Assembly (NCBI RefSeq): GCF_035989305.1
Contig: NZ_CP108514.1
Location: forward strand, 3,286,501-3,350,500
Reading direction: 5' to 3'
From: Streptomyces sp. NBC_01233
GTDB taxonomy: Bacteria > Actinomycetota > Actinomycetes > Streptomycetales > Streptomycetaceae
DNA length: 64,000 nt
Below the pieces are notes generated by a model. The model was not told the DNA's origin and did not search any database. It saw nothing but the letters and a program-made list of their open reading frames with translations. Shown one piece after another: positions 6,962 through 14,924 of this stretch; position 1 is the first letter of the stretch; each line of letters opens with the position of its first letter. The position numbers were made by a program, and so were the translations under genes.

Positions 6962-8395
6962 ATGAGCTCCACGACGACCCTTCAGAAAGAAGGCGACGCC
7001 ACCGGTACCCCCGGTGACGGTCAGCCCTCCGACGGTCTGAAGGCCGGTCTCAAGAACCGCCACCTGTCCATGATCGCCATCGGCGGCGTCATCGGCGCCG
7101 GCCTCTTCGTCGGCTCCGGTGGCGGTATCGCCAAGGCCGGTCCCGCCATCCTGATCTCCTACGCGCTGGTCGGCGCGATGGTCGTCTTCGTGATGCGGAT
7201 GCTCGGCGAGATGGCCGCCGCCAGCCCGAACTCGGGCTCCTTCTCCGCCTACGCCGACCGGGCGCTCGGCCGCTGGGCCGGCTTCTCCATCGGCTGGCTC
7301 TACTGGTTCTTCTGGGTCGTCGTGCTCGCCGTGGAGGCCACCGCCGGTGCCGCCATCCTGGAGAGCTGGATCCCGGCCGTCCCGCAGTGGGGCTGGGCGC
7401 TGATAGTGATGGCGGTGCTGACCGCCACCAACCTCGGCTCGGTCGCCTCCTACGGTGAGTTCGAGTTCTGGTTCGCGGGCATCAAGGTCGTCGCCATCGG
7501 CGCCTTCGTGGTCGTCGGCATGCTGGCCGTCTTCGGCCTGCTGCCGGGCTCGGACAACCCGGGCTCGGGCTTCGCGCACCTGACCGACGCGGGGGGCTTC
7601 TTCCCCAACGGCTACGGCGCGGTCCTCACCGGCGTCCTGATGGTCGTCTTCTCCTTCATGGGCAGCGAGATCGTCACCCTGGCGGCCGGCGAGTCGGAGA
7701 ACCCCCGCAAGGCGGTCACCCGGGCCACCAACTCCGTCATCTGGCGGATCGGCGTCTTCTACCTGGGCTCGATCTTCATCGTGCTGACCCTGCTCCCGTG
7801 GAACGACAAGTCGATCACCGAGAAGGGCTCGTACGTCGCCGCCCTGGACTCGATCGGCATCGCGCACGCCGGCACGATCATGGAGGTCATCGTCCTGACC
7901 GCCGTGCTGTCCTGCCTGAACTCGGGCCTCTACACCGCCTCCCGCATGGCCTTCTCGCTCGGTGAGCGCGGTGACGCCCCCAAGGCGTTCGCCAAGGTCA
8001 ACAAGAACGGTGTGCCGGTCGCCGCGATCCTGGGCTCCACGGTCTTCGGCTTCGTCGCCGTCTACTTCAACTACGCCTTCAAGGACACGGTCTTCAACTT
8101 CCTCCTCAACTCCTCGGGTGCCATCGCGCTCTTCGTCTGGCTGGTGATCTGCTTCACCCAGCTGAAGATGCGCGGGATCCTCGTCCGCGAGGCCCCGGAG
8201 AAGCTGACCGTGAAGATGTGGCTCTTCCCGTGGCTGACCTGGGCCACCGCCGCACTGATCATGTTCGTGATCGGCTACATGTTCGTGGACGACGCCAACC
8301 GCGAGGTCGTCACCCTGTCCACCCTGGTCGCCGGCGTGGTCGTGCTCGTCGGTGTGGTGCTGGACTTCCGCCGCAAGCGGGCGCTGCAGGGCTGA
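6962..8395 (+). CDS. Amino-acid permease, GabP type (paralogue 1)
   Basis: A 477-residue APC-superfamily transporter with 12 predicted membrane helices. The hallmark first helix GGVIGAGLFVGSGGGIAKAG (about residues 45-64) is followed by MRMLGEMAAASPNSGSFSAY and YGEFEFWFAGIKV, typical of the GABA/basic amino acid permease group (GabP, CycA, AnsP). It should import a neutral or gamma-amino acid with protons. The substrate cannot be assigned. The ATG at 6962 has AAGGAT upstream; an earlier ATG at 6923 would add 13 residues without a better site. Two more paralogues lie at 9312 and 11776. It is the least similar of the three around helix 3 (FFWVVVLAVEATAGAAI). Confidence 0.9.
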   Translation: MSSTTTLQKEGDATGTPGDGQPSDGLKAGLKNRHLSMIAIGGVIGAGLFVGSGGGIAKAGPAILISYALVGAMVVFVMRMLGEMAAASPNSGSFSAYADRALGRWAGFSIGWLYWFFWVVVLAVEATAGAAILESWIPAVPQWGWALIVMAVLTATNLGSVASYGEFEFWFAGIKVVAIGAFVVVGMLAVFGLLPGSDNPGSGFAHLTDAGGFFPNGYGAVLTGVLMVVFSFMGSEIVTLAAGESENPRKAVTRATNSVIWRIGVFYLGSIFIVLTLLPWNDKSITEKGSYVAALDSIGIAHAGTIMEVIVLTAVLSCLNSGLYTASRMAFSLGERGDAPKAFAKVNKNGVPVAAILGSTVFGFVAVYFNYAFKDTVFNFLLNSSGAIALFVWLVICFTQLKMRGILVREAPEKLTVKMWLFPWLTWATAALIMFVIGYMFVDDANREVVTLSTLVAGVVVLVGVVLDFRRKRALQG

Positions 8396-8415
8396 CCCCT
8401 TGGACCCGTACGTAC

Positions 8416-8457
8416 GCCGGAGCCCGGCCCGCCAGTGATGGCGGGCCGGGCTCCGGC
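8416..8457. terminator. Bidirectional hairpin terminator
   Basis: A perfect 19-bp stem (8416-8434 pairing with 8439-8457; GCCGGAGCCCGGCCCGCCA and its complement) with the loop GTGA. It sits between the convergent permease and bioY genes and can serve both strands. Confidence 0.8.
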
Positions 8458-8491
8458 ACGTTGTGGAGACTGCTCGGCCGGGGCCGCCCGG

Positions 8492-9076
8492 TCAGCCGCG
8501 GCGGCCCGCCAGCTTCCAGGCGGCCGGCAGGGCGCCCATCGCCAGGGCGGCCTTGAGCGCGTCGCCGATCAGGAACGGGGTCAGGCCCGCCGCGACGGCG
8601 GCGCTCAGGGACATGCCGGTGGCGGCCATCAGGTACGGCACGCCCACCGCGTAGATCACCGCGGAGCCGAGCACCATCGTGCCCGCCGTGAACGCCACGG
8701 AGCGGTCGGCGCCGCGCTGTGCGAGGGCTCCGACGAGGGTGGCGGCGAGCAGCATGCCGAGCACGTAGCCGAAGGAGGCGCCGCCCGCTCCGGAGGTGCC
8801 GTCCGCGAACCACGGCACGCCCGCCGCGCCGAGGAGGGCGTACAGCGCGAGCGAGAGGAAGCCGCGGCGGGCGCCGAAAGCGGTGCCGACGAGCAGCGCG
8901 GCGAAGGTCTGGCCGGTGACCGGGACCGGGGAGCCGGGGACGGGTACGGCGATCTGCGCGGCGAGCCCGGTGAGCGCGGCGCCGCCGACGACGAGCGCGA
9001 TGTCGCGGACGCGGCTCGCGGGCAGCAGATCGGCGAGGACGGCGCCGGGCCGGAAGGAGACGGAAGCGGTGCTCAT
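8492..9076 (-). CDS. bioY: Biotin transporter BioY
   Basis: A 194-residue membrane protein, the substrate-binding S component of an ECF-type biotin importer. It has six hydrophobic segments and the family motifs PVPGSPVPVTGQTFAALLVG (about residues 45-64) and FADGTSGAGGASFGYVLGM near residues 90-110. No ecfA or ecfT gene is adjacent, so it uses a shared energising module or works alone, both known for BioY. ATG 9076 has GGAG seven bases upstream; an open frame continues further up to 9235 but without family similarity. A short inverted repeat GGTGA-N8-TCACC at 9098-9115 lies just upstream and might be regulatory, though it is weak. Confidence 0.9.
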   Translation of the reverse strand: MSTASVSFRPGAVLADLLPASRVRDIALVVGGAALTGLAAQIAVPVPGSPVPVTGQTFAALLVGTAFGARRGFLSLALYALLGAAGVPWFADGTSGAGGASFGYVLGMLLAATLVGALAQRGADRSVAFTAGTMVLGSAVIYAVGVPYLMAATGMSLSAAVAAGLTPFLIGDALKAALAMGALPAAWKLAGRRG

Positions 9077-9311
9077 CGAAAGGCTCCGGAAGATCGTGGT
9101 GACGGGACGATCACCGACGTTAGTCCGCGGTCCACGGCCGCCCCACCGCCGCCCGACACAAAGGCATACTCCCCGGTTTGGTGGAGACCACACAAAGACC
9201 CCGACCCACACCCTCCGCGACGTGATCCGCATCACGCGGCAGATCCGACAGCACGTCCGTTTTGCACGGAAGCCCGCCGCTCGGTGAGACTGTAGGGTCC
9301 CGCCAATCCGG

Positions 9312-10760
9312 ATGCGGAACCCCTACCGCCGCTGGGCCGAACGAGAGTACGAGCACCCCCTCATGCGCGACCGCCTGCCCGAAGCACCTCCCCTGACGGG
9401 CGACCTGCCCGCGGAACCCCTCAGCCACAGCCTCAAGCAGCGCCACCTGACCATGCTGGGCCTGGGCGGCGTGATCGGCGCCGGGCTCTTCGTCGGCTCC
9501 GGCGCCGGCATCGGCATCGCCGGCCCCGCGATCATCTGCTCCTACCTGCTCGCGGGCGTCCTCGCGATGCTCGTGATGCGGGCGCTCGGCGAGATGTCGG
9601 CCGCGATGCCCGCCTCCGGCTCCTTCTCGGTCTACGCGGAGAAGGCCCTCGGCCGCTGGGCCGGCTTCTCGGCGGGCTGGCTGTACTGGTTCCTGCTGGT
9701 CGTGGTGCTGGCGGTGGAGGCCACCGGCGCGGCGAAGATCGCGAACGGCTGGGTGCCCTCGGTCGACCAGTGGGTCTGGGTGCTGCTCTTCATGGTGGTC
9801 TTCACCGTGAGCAACCTGGCCGCGGTGAAGAACTTCGGCGAGTTCGAGTTCTGGTTCGCCGCCCTCAAGGTCGGCGCGATCGTGCTCTTCCTGATCCTCG
9901 GCACCCTCGCGATCTTCGGCGTGCTCCCGGACACGGACCCGATCGGCACGGCCAACCTCACCGGTCAGGGCGGCTTCTTCCCCGAGGGCTTCGGCGGCGT
10001 GGTCGCGGGCATGCTCGCGGTCATCTTCGCCTTCGGCGGCCTGGAGGTCGTCACCATCGCCGCCGCGGAGTCCGACGACCCGGCACGCTCGGTGTCCCGG
10101 GCGGTGCGCAGCGCGGTGTGGCGCATCCTCTTCTTCTACGTCGGCTCGATGGTGGTCATCGTGACCCTGCTGCCGTGGGACTCGCTGAAGCCGGGCGAGA
10201 GCCCCTACGTCGCGGTCCTCGACTCGATCGGCATCCCGGCGGCCGGTCAGATCATGAACATCGTGGTGTTCGTGGCCCTGCTGTCGGCGCTGAACGCGAA
10301 CCTGTACGGGTCCTCGCGCATGGTGTTCTCGCTGGCCGAGCGCGGCGAGGCGCCGAAGTCGCTGCTGCAGGTCTCGGGCGGGGGCGTGCCGCGGCGCGCG
10401 GTGTTCGCGTCGGTGGCCTTCGGCTTCGTGTCGGTGGTGCTGAACCTGCTGTGGCCGGACACGATCTTCCTCTACATGCTCAACGCGGTCGGCGCGGTGC
10501 TGCTGTTCGTGTGGGCGCTGATCGCGGTCTCCCAGCTGAAGCTGCGCCGGATCATCGAGCGGGACATGCCGGAGCGGCTGACCCTGCCGATGTGGGTGTT
10601 CCCGTACGCGACCTGGGCGGTGCTGATCGGGATGGCGGCGGTGCTGGTCCTGATGCTGTTCGACGACTCGGCCCGGCCTCAGCTGCTGTGGTCCACGGGT
10701 GCGGCGGCCCTCGTCCTCGTGGTGGCCTTCGTACGGGAGCAGCGCACCCCGAAGTCCTGA
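9312..10760 (+). CDS. Amino-acid permease, GabP type (paralogue 2)
   Basis: A 482-residue 12-helix APC transporter closely related to the genes at 6962 and 11776. It shows GGVIGAGLFVGSGAGIGIAG in helix 1, MRALGEMSAAMPASGSFSVY in the following helix and FGEFEFWFAALKVGAI. It probably takes up an amino acid by proton symport. The start is uncertain. ATG 9312 gives an Arg-rich leader and lies 14 bases after AGGG; ATG 9363 (MRDRLPEAPP) would begin nearer to where the paralogues begin. The gene is divergent from bioY and followed by a strong terminator. Confidence 0.88.
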   Translation: MRNPYRRWAEREYEHPLMRDRLPEAPPLTGDLPAEPLSHSLKQRHLTMLGLGGVIGAGLFVGSGAGIGIAGPAIICSYLLAGVLAMLVMRALGEMSAAMPASGSFSVYAEKALGRWAGFSAGWLYWFLLVVVLAVEATGAAKIANGWVPSVDQWVWVLLFMVVFTVSNLAAVKNFGEFEFWFAALKVGAIVLFLILGTLAIFGVLPDTDPIGTANLTGQGGFFPEGFGGVVAGMLAVIFAFGGLEVVTIAAAESDDPARSVSRAVRSAVWRILFFYVGSMVVIVTLLPWDSLKPGESPYVAVLDSIGIPAAGQIMNIVVFVALLSALNANLYGSSRMVFSLAERGEAPKSLLQVSGGGVPRRAVFASVAFGFVSVVLNLLWPDTIFLYMLNAVGAVLLFVWALIAVSQLKLRRIIERDMPERLTLPMWVFPYATWAVLIGMAAVLVLMLFDDSARPQLLWSTGAAALVLVVAFVREQRTPKS

Positions 10761-10773
10761 CCGGCCACCGTCC

Positions 10774-10808
10774 CGAGGCCCCCCGCGCCGGGTGCGCGGG
10801 GGGCCTCG
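10774..10808. terminator. Bidirectional hairpin terminator
   Basis: A perfect 15-bp stem (CGAGGCCCCCCGCGC at 10774-10788, complement at 10794-10808) with a five-base loop. It lies between permease 2 and the convergent SDR gene. Confidence 0.8.
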
Positions 10809-10813
10809 GCGCG

Positions 10814-11608
10814 TCAGGTGCGCAGGTACGAGGCTCCGTTGACGTCGAGCACGGTGCCCGAGCTCCAGCGAGCGGCGGGCGAGGCCAGGTGCAGCACGGC
10901 GGCGGCGACCTCCTGCGGGGCGCCGACCCGGCCGAAGGGGCTCTGCGCCCGGATCCGCTCGCCCTCCTCCCCTTCGAGCCGCCCGGCGACCCGCTCGGTG
11001 GCCACGAAGCCGGGCGCCACGGAGGCCACGGCGATGCCGTGCGGGGCCAGGGAGACGGCGAGGGACTGGCCGAGTGCGTGCAGGGCCGCCTTGGTGGCGC
11101 CGTAGGCGGGGTGGTCGGGCTCGCCGCGGAACGCCCCGCGCGAGCCGATGTTGACGACGCGGCCCTCCCGCCGGCCGGCGATCATGTGGCGGGCGACGCA
11201 GTGGGTGAGGTTGGCCGGGGCGAAGAGGTTCACGGCGGCCGTCTGCCGCCAGGCCTCCTGCCAGTCGGCGTACGAGGTCGTGGGCAGCGGGTGCGCGAGC
11301 ATCACGGCGGCGTTGTTCACGAGGACGTCGATGCCGCCGAGCGCCTCCTCGGCCTCGGCCGCGAGTGCTTCCACGCGGTCCGGGTCGCGAAGGTCGCCGC
11401 TGACGAGGACGTGGCCCTCGCCCGGCAGTTCCGCGAGGGTGCGCTCGGCATCCGCCTGCCGGGCCGTGCAGTGCACGGCGACCCGGTCGCCCTGCCCTGC
11501 GAAGGCGGTGGCGATGGCCCGCCCGATCCCGCGGGAGGCCCCGGTGACGAGCACCCCCCGGCCCGTCGCCGGCAATTCCCGTATGACGTGGTCCGTTCGG
11601 TCGTTCAT
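10814..11608 (-). CDS. Short-chain dehydrogenase/reductase
   Basis: A 264-residue NAD(P)(H)-dependent oxidoreductase of the classical SDR family. The Rossmann motif TGASRGIG (about residues 23-30), the NNAA strand (LVNNAAVML), the catalytic Ser in NIGSRGAF, and YGATK containing Tyr and Lys (Y-x3-K) are all visible. SVAPGFVATERV is the cofactor-binding PG segment. The C-terminus resembles FabG-like 3-oxoacyl reductases, but no fatty-acid or polyketide genes are nearby and the substrate is unknown. ATG 11608 is preceded by AGGGGG at a good distance; the frame stays open to 11704 without family similarity. Confidence 0.88.
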   Translation of the reverse strand: MNDRTDHVIRELPATGRGVLVTGASRGIGRAIATAFAGQGDRVAVHCTARQADAERTLAELPGEGHVLVSGDLRDPDRVEALAAEAEEALGGIDVLVNNAAVMLAHPLPTTSYADWQEAWRQTAAVNLFAPANLTHCVARHMIAGRREGRVVNIGSRGAFRGEPDHPAYGATKAALHALGQSLAVSLAPHGIAVASVAPGFVATERVAGRLEGEEGERIRAQSPFGRVGAPQEVAAAVLHLASPAARWSSGTVLDVNGASYLRT

Positions 11609-11775
11609 CGGTCCCCCTGTCGTCGCGTCAGCGCGTCCTGTCGGCAGCGTACGGGGATGATCACGGCCGGCCATCCGGCCGTCCGCATATCGGACGCCGA
11701 CCATCCGAAGATCGGACAGAGGTGAGACTGGGGCACCTCATCACGTCCCCCCGCACACCGGACAGGCACACCCCC

Positions 11776-13191
11776 ATGAGCCAGAGCACCCTGACACCCC
11801 TCGAACCCCCGCAGACCGACGCCGGCTCCCCGCTCGGCAACGGGCTCAAGCAGCGCCACCTCTCGATGATCGCCCTCGGCGGGGTCATCGGCGCCGGGCT
11901 CTTCGTGGGCTCCGGCGCCGGCATCGCCGCCGCCGGCCCCTCGATCGTGCTCGCGTACGCCGCGTCCGGGCTGCTCGTGATGTTCGTGATGCGGATGCTC
12001 GGCGAGATGTCCGCCGCCAACCCCGCCTCCGGGTCCTTCTCGGTCCACGCGGAGCGGGCGATCGGCCCCTGGGCGGGATTCACCGCCGGCTGGATGTTCT
12101 GGACGCTGCTCTGCGTGGGCGTGGCCATCGAGGGCATCGGCGCGGCGCACATCATGACGGGCTGGTTCCCGGGCACTCCCTCCTGGATGTGGGTGCTGGT
12201 CTTCATGGCGGTGTTCTGCGGTTCCAACCTGGCCGCCGTCTCGAACTTCGGCGAGTTCGAGTTCTGGTTCGCCGCCCTCAAGATCGGCGCGATCGGGCTC
12301 TTCCTGGGCCTGGGCGTCCTGGCCGTCCTCGGCCTGCTGCCCGGCACGTCCTCCCCCGGCGCCGCCAACCTGCTCCACGACGGCGGCCTGCTGCCCCACG
12401 GCGTGGACGGACTGCTGGTCGGGCTATTGGCCTCGGTCGTCGCGTACGGCGGGCTGGAGACGGTGACCATCGCGGCCGCCGAGTCCGAGAACCCCGTCGC
12501 GGCTGTGGCCAAGGCCGTGCGGACCACCATGTGGCGGATCGCGATCGTCTACGTCGGCTCCATGCTGGTCATCGTCACCCTGCTGCCGTGGAACGACCCG
12601 GCGGTCACGGCGGACGGCCCGTACGCCGCCACCCTGGACCACCTGGGCATCCCGGCCGCCGGCGAGATCATGAACGTGGTCATCCTGATCGCCCTGATGT
12701 CCGCGATGAACGCCAACATCTACGGCTCCTCGCGCATGGCCTACTCCCTCGTCTCCCGCGGCCAGGGCCCCAGGGCGCTGGGCAAGGTCTCGGGCGGGGT
12801 GCCGCGCCGGGCGGTGCTCGCCTCCTGCGGCTTCGGCTTCGTCACCGTGCTGCTGTCGTACTGGTACCCGGACACGCTGTTCGCCTGGCTGCTCAACATG
12901 GTCGGCGGGGTCATCCTCGTCGTCTGGGGCTTCATCGCCGTTTCGCAGTTTGTGCTGCGCCGGCGGCTGGAGCGGGAGGCCCCCGACAAGCTCGTCGTGA
13001 AGATGTGGGGCTTCCCCTACCTCACCTGGGTGGCGCTGGCCGGGGTGGCCGGGGTCCTGGTGCTGATGGCGCTGGGCGAGGACACCCGGGTCCAGGTGGT
13101 CTTCACCGGCGGGCTCACCGTCGCCCTCGCGGTGACCGGCCGGGTCGTGCAGAACCGTGCCGTGCAGCGCCGCACCGCACCCACGCGCTGA
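11776..13191 (+). CDS. Amino-acid permease, GabP type (paralogue 3)
   Basis: A 471-residue APC transporter with 12 predicted helices. Helix 1 is GGVIGAGLFVGSGAGIAAAG, followed by MRMLGEMSAANPASGSFSVH and FGEFEFWFAALKIGAI. Helix 3 differs from the other two copies (FWTLLCVGVAIEGIGAAHIM instead of the YWF...VVVLAVEAT pattern), which suggests a different substrate. ATG 11776 is used because it matches the start of family similarity; a GTG at 11722 would add 18 residues. A 19-bp terminator hairpin follows the stop by 11 bases. Confidence 0.88.
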   Translation: MSQSTLTPLEPPQTDAGSPLGNGLKQRHLSMIALGGVIGAGLFVGSGAGIAAAGPSIVLAYAASGLLVMFVMRMLGEMSAANPASGSFSVHAERAIGPWAGFTAGWMFWTLLCVGVAIEGIGAAHIMTGWFPGTPSWMWVLVFMAVFCGSNLAAVSNFGEFEFWFAALKIGAIGLFLGLGVLAVLGLLPGTSSPGAANLLHDGGLLPHGVDGLLVGLLASVVAYGGLETVTIAAAESENPVAAVAKAVRTTMWRIAIVYVGSMLVIVTLLPWNDPAVTADGPYAATLDHLGIPAAGEIMNVVILIALMSAMNANIYGSSRMAYSLVSRGQGPRALGKVSGGVPRRAVLASCGFGFVTVLLSYWYPDTLFAWLLNMVGGVILVVWGFIAVSQFVLRRRLEREAPDKLVVKMWGFPYLTWVALAGVAGVLVLMALGEDTRVQVVFTGGLTVALAVTGRVVQNRAVQRRTAPTR

Positions 13192-13202
13192 CACACGCTC
13201 AC

Positions 13203-13244
13203 ACGCAGGCGGGCCCCGTGCAGGCGCACGGGGCCCGCCTGCGT
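13203..13244. terminator. Strong hairpin terminator of permease 3
   Basis: A perfect 19-bp stem (ACGCAGGCGGGCCCCGTGC at 13203-13221, complement at 13226-13244) with a four-base loop AGGC. It separates the permease from sodF. Confidence 0.8.
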
Positions 13245-13297
13245 TCCACAGAGGGAACCCTTACGTGTGAGGTGGAATAGATACTGCTAGCGTGCAG

Positions 13298-13314
13298 TTG
13301 CGCATTGATTGCAA
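13298..13314 (+). promoter_or_regulatory. Nur box upstream of sodF
   Basis: TTGCGC-ATTGA-TTGCAA matches the known Nur operator layout tTGCaa-N5-ttGCAA, with the right half perfect and the left half TTGC conserved. It lies 38 bases before the sodF start. In S. coelicolor, Nur with nickel represses the iron SOD gene sodF and indirectly favours the nickel SOD, so the same switch is expected here. Confidence 0.75.
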
Positions 13315-13351
13315 TAAGCAGTTGGCACGCCGAGGGGACCGGATAACACGC

Positions 13352-14008
13352 ATGGCCATCTACACGCTTCCTGAGCTTCCGTACGACTACGCGGCGCTGG
13401 AGCCGGTGATCAACCCGCAGATCATCGAGCTGCACCACGACAAGCACCACGCGGCCTACGTCACGGGCGCCAACAACACACTGGAGCAGCTGGCGGAGGC
13501 GCGCGACAAGGAGAACTGGGGCGCCCTCAACGGCCTCGAGAAGAACCTCGCGTTCCACCTCTCCGGCCACATCCTGCACAGCATCTACTGGCACAACATG
13601 GCCAGCCCGAAGACCGGGGAGGGCGGCGGCGAGCCCACCGCCGCCGACGGCCTGGGCGACCTGGCCGACGCGATCACCGAGTCCTTCGGCTCCTTCGCGA
13701 AGTTCAAGAAGCAGCTGACCTTCGCCTCCTCCGCCACCCAGGGCTCCGGCTGGGGCGTGCTCGCGTACGAGCCCGTCAGCGGCCGTCTGCTCGTCGAGCA
13801 GGTCTACGACCACCAGGGCAACGTGGGCGTGGCCAGCACCCCGATCCTGGTCTTCGACGCCTGGGAGCACGCCTTCTACCTGCAGTACAAGAACCAGAAG
13901 GTGGACTTCATCGAGGCGATGTGGAACGTCGTCAACTGGCAGGACGTGTCCAAGCGCCACGCCGACGCCAAGGCGAACACCCCGCTGCTGATCCCCGCCA
14001 AGGGCTGA
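13352..14008 (+). CDS. sodF: Iron (Fe/Zn) superoxide dismutase SodF
   Basis: A 218-residue cytosolic Fe/Mn-family superoxide dismutase converting superoxide to oxygen and peroxide. The four metal ligands are visible: His in [14 protein letters not shown], His in [10 protein letters not shown], and Asp and His in [23 protein letters not shown] is the core beta strand. Streptomyces has a nickel enzyme (SodN) and this iron type; the Nur box just upstream supports assignment as SodF. ATG 13352 starts at the conserved [22 protein letters not shown] lies about 13 bases upstream, a long but usable spacing. A terminator follows. Confidence 0.93.
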   Translation: MAIYTLPELPYDYAALEPVINPQIIELHHDKHHAAYVTGANNTLEQLAEARDKENWGALNGLEKNLAFHLSGHILHSIYWHNMASPKTGEGGGEPTAADGLGDLADAITESFGSFAKFKKQLTFASSATQGSGWGVLAYEPVSGRLLVEQVYDHQGNVGVASTPILVFDAWEHAFYLQYKNQKVDFIEAMWNVVNWQDVSKRHADAKANTPLLIPAKG

Positions 14009-14073
14009 TCGCGGCACCAGCCCGTCCGCCTCGTGATCGTCTTCTCAACCTTCACCGGCGGGCGTGTCCAGCA

Positions 14074-14110
14074 GAAGACCCCCGCGAGGACGTGACTCGC
14101 GGGGGTCTTC
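14074..14110. terminator. Bidirectional hairpin terminator after sodF
   Basis: A perfect 14-bp stem (GAAGACCCCCGCGA at 14074-14087, complement at 14097-14110) with a nine-base loop. It is shared by sodF and the convergent gene ending at 14138. Confidence 0.8.
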
Positions 14111-14137
14111 CGTGCGTCCGGCGCCTACCGGTACGGA

Positions 14138-14785
14138 CTACTCGAAGGACGGGCCCTTCGTACGGGTCCGCTTGATCTCGTAGAAACCTGGCGTGGAGGC
14201 GACGAGCAGGGTGCCGTCCCACAGCCGGGCCGCGGCGTCGCCGCGCGGGGTCGGGGTGACGACCGGACCGAAGAAGGCGACGTCGTCGCCCTCGGCGCCC
14301 GGAACCGAGATCACCGGGGTGCCGACCTCCTGGCCCACGCGGTCGATCCCGTCGTTGTGGGAGGCCCGCAGCACCTCGTCGTACTCGTCCGAGTCGGCGT
14401 ACGCCAGCAGCTCGGCCGGCAGGCCGACCTCGGCCAGCGCCTCGGCGATCACCTCGCGGGTCGGGCCCTTCTCGTCGTTGTGGATGCGGGTGCCGAGCGC
14501 GGTGTAGAGCTTGCCGGTGATCTCCTCACCGTGCTTCTGCTGGGCGGCTATGACCACGCGGACCGGAGCCCAGCCCTTGGGGCCGAGGAGCTCGCGGTAG
14601 ACCTCGGGCAGTTCGTCGAGCTTGTTCTCATTGAGGACGGCGAGGCTCATCACGTGCCAGCGCACCTCGACGTCGCGGACCTTCTCGACCTCGACCATCC
14701 AACGGGACGTCATCCAGGCCCAAGGGCAGAGCGGGTCGAACCAGAAGTCGACCGGGGTCTTCTCGCGCACCTGGGTCTCGGTCAT
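14138..14785 (-). CDS. DsbA-family protein, mycothiol-dependent nitroreductase (Rv2466c) type
   Basis: A 215-residue thioredoxin-fold protein with a DsbA-like helical insertion, very similar in layout to M. tuberculosis Rv2466c, a mycothiol-dependent reductase that activates nitro-prodrugs. Diagnostic stretches are VDFWFDPLCPWAW (about residues 12-24), WHVMSLAVLNENK and GTPVISVPGAEGDDVAFFGP, and the C-terminus IKRTRTKGPSFE. The active site reads CPWA, so only the nucleophilic Cys is present; the Cys that Rv2466c has at the fourth position is Ala. A monothiol mechanism using mycothiol is therefore likely. It is divergent from pepN with 139 bases between starts. Confidence 0.85.
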   Translation of the reverse strand: MTETQVREKTPVDFWFDPLCPWAWMTSRWMVEVEKVRDVEVRWHVMSLAVLNENKLDELPEVYRELLGPKGWAPVRVVIAAQQKHGEEITGKLYTALGTRIHNDEKGPTREVIAEALAEVGLPAELLAYADSDEYDEVLRASHNDGIDRVGQEVGTPVISVPGAEGDDVAFFGPVVTPTPRGDAAARLWDGTLLVASTPGFYEIKRTRTKGPSFE

Positions 14786-14924
14786 GTCTCTCCTCGGTCT
14801 CGTCCCAGTCAAAAAAAGGGCATCACTGGCGCATGTTCTCCGTGGCCAACCAGTACGCCGTCGCACGCATTCCCCTCGTGCGAGGATTCGACGCAAGAAC
14901 GCGATCACGCACGAAGGAGTGCAC

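Noticed and set aside
9098..9115. GGTGA-N8-TCACC as a biotin repressor operator
   Set aside because: The half-sites are only five bases and do not match an operator I know for biotin regulators in actinobacteria.
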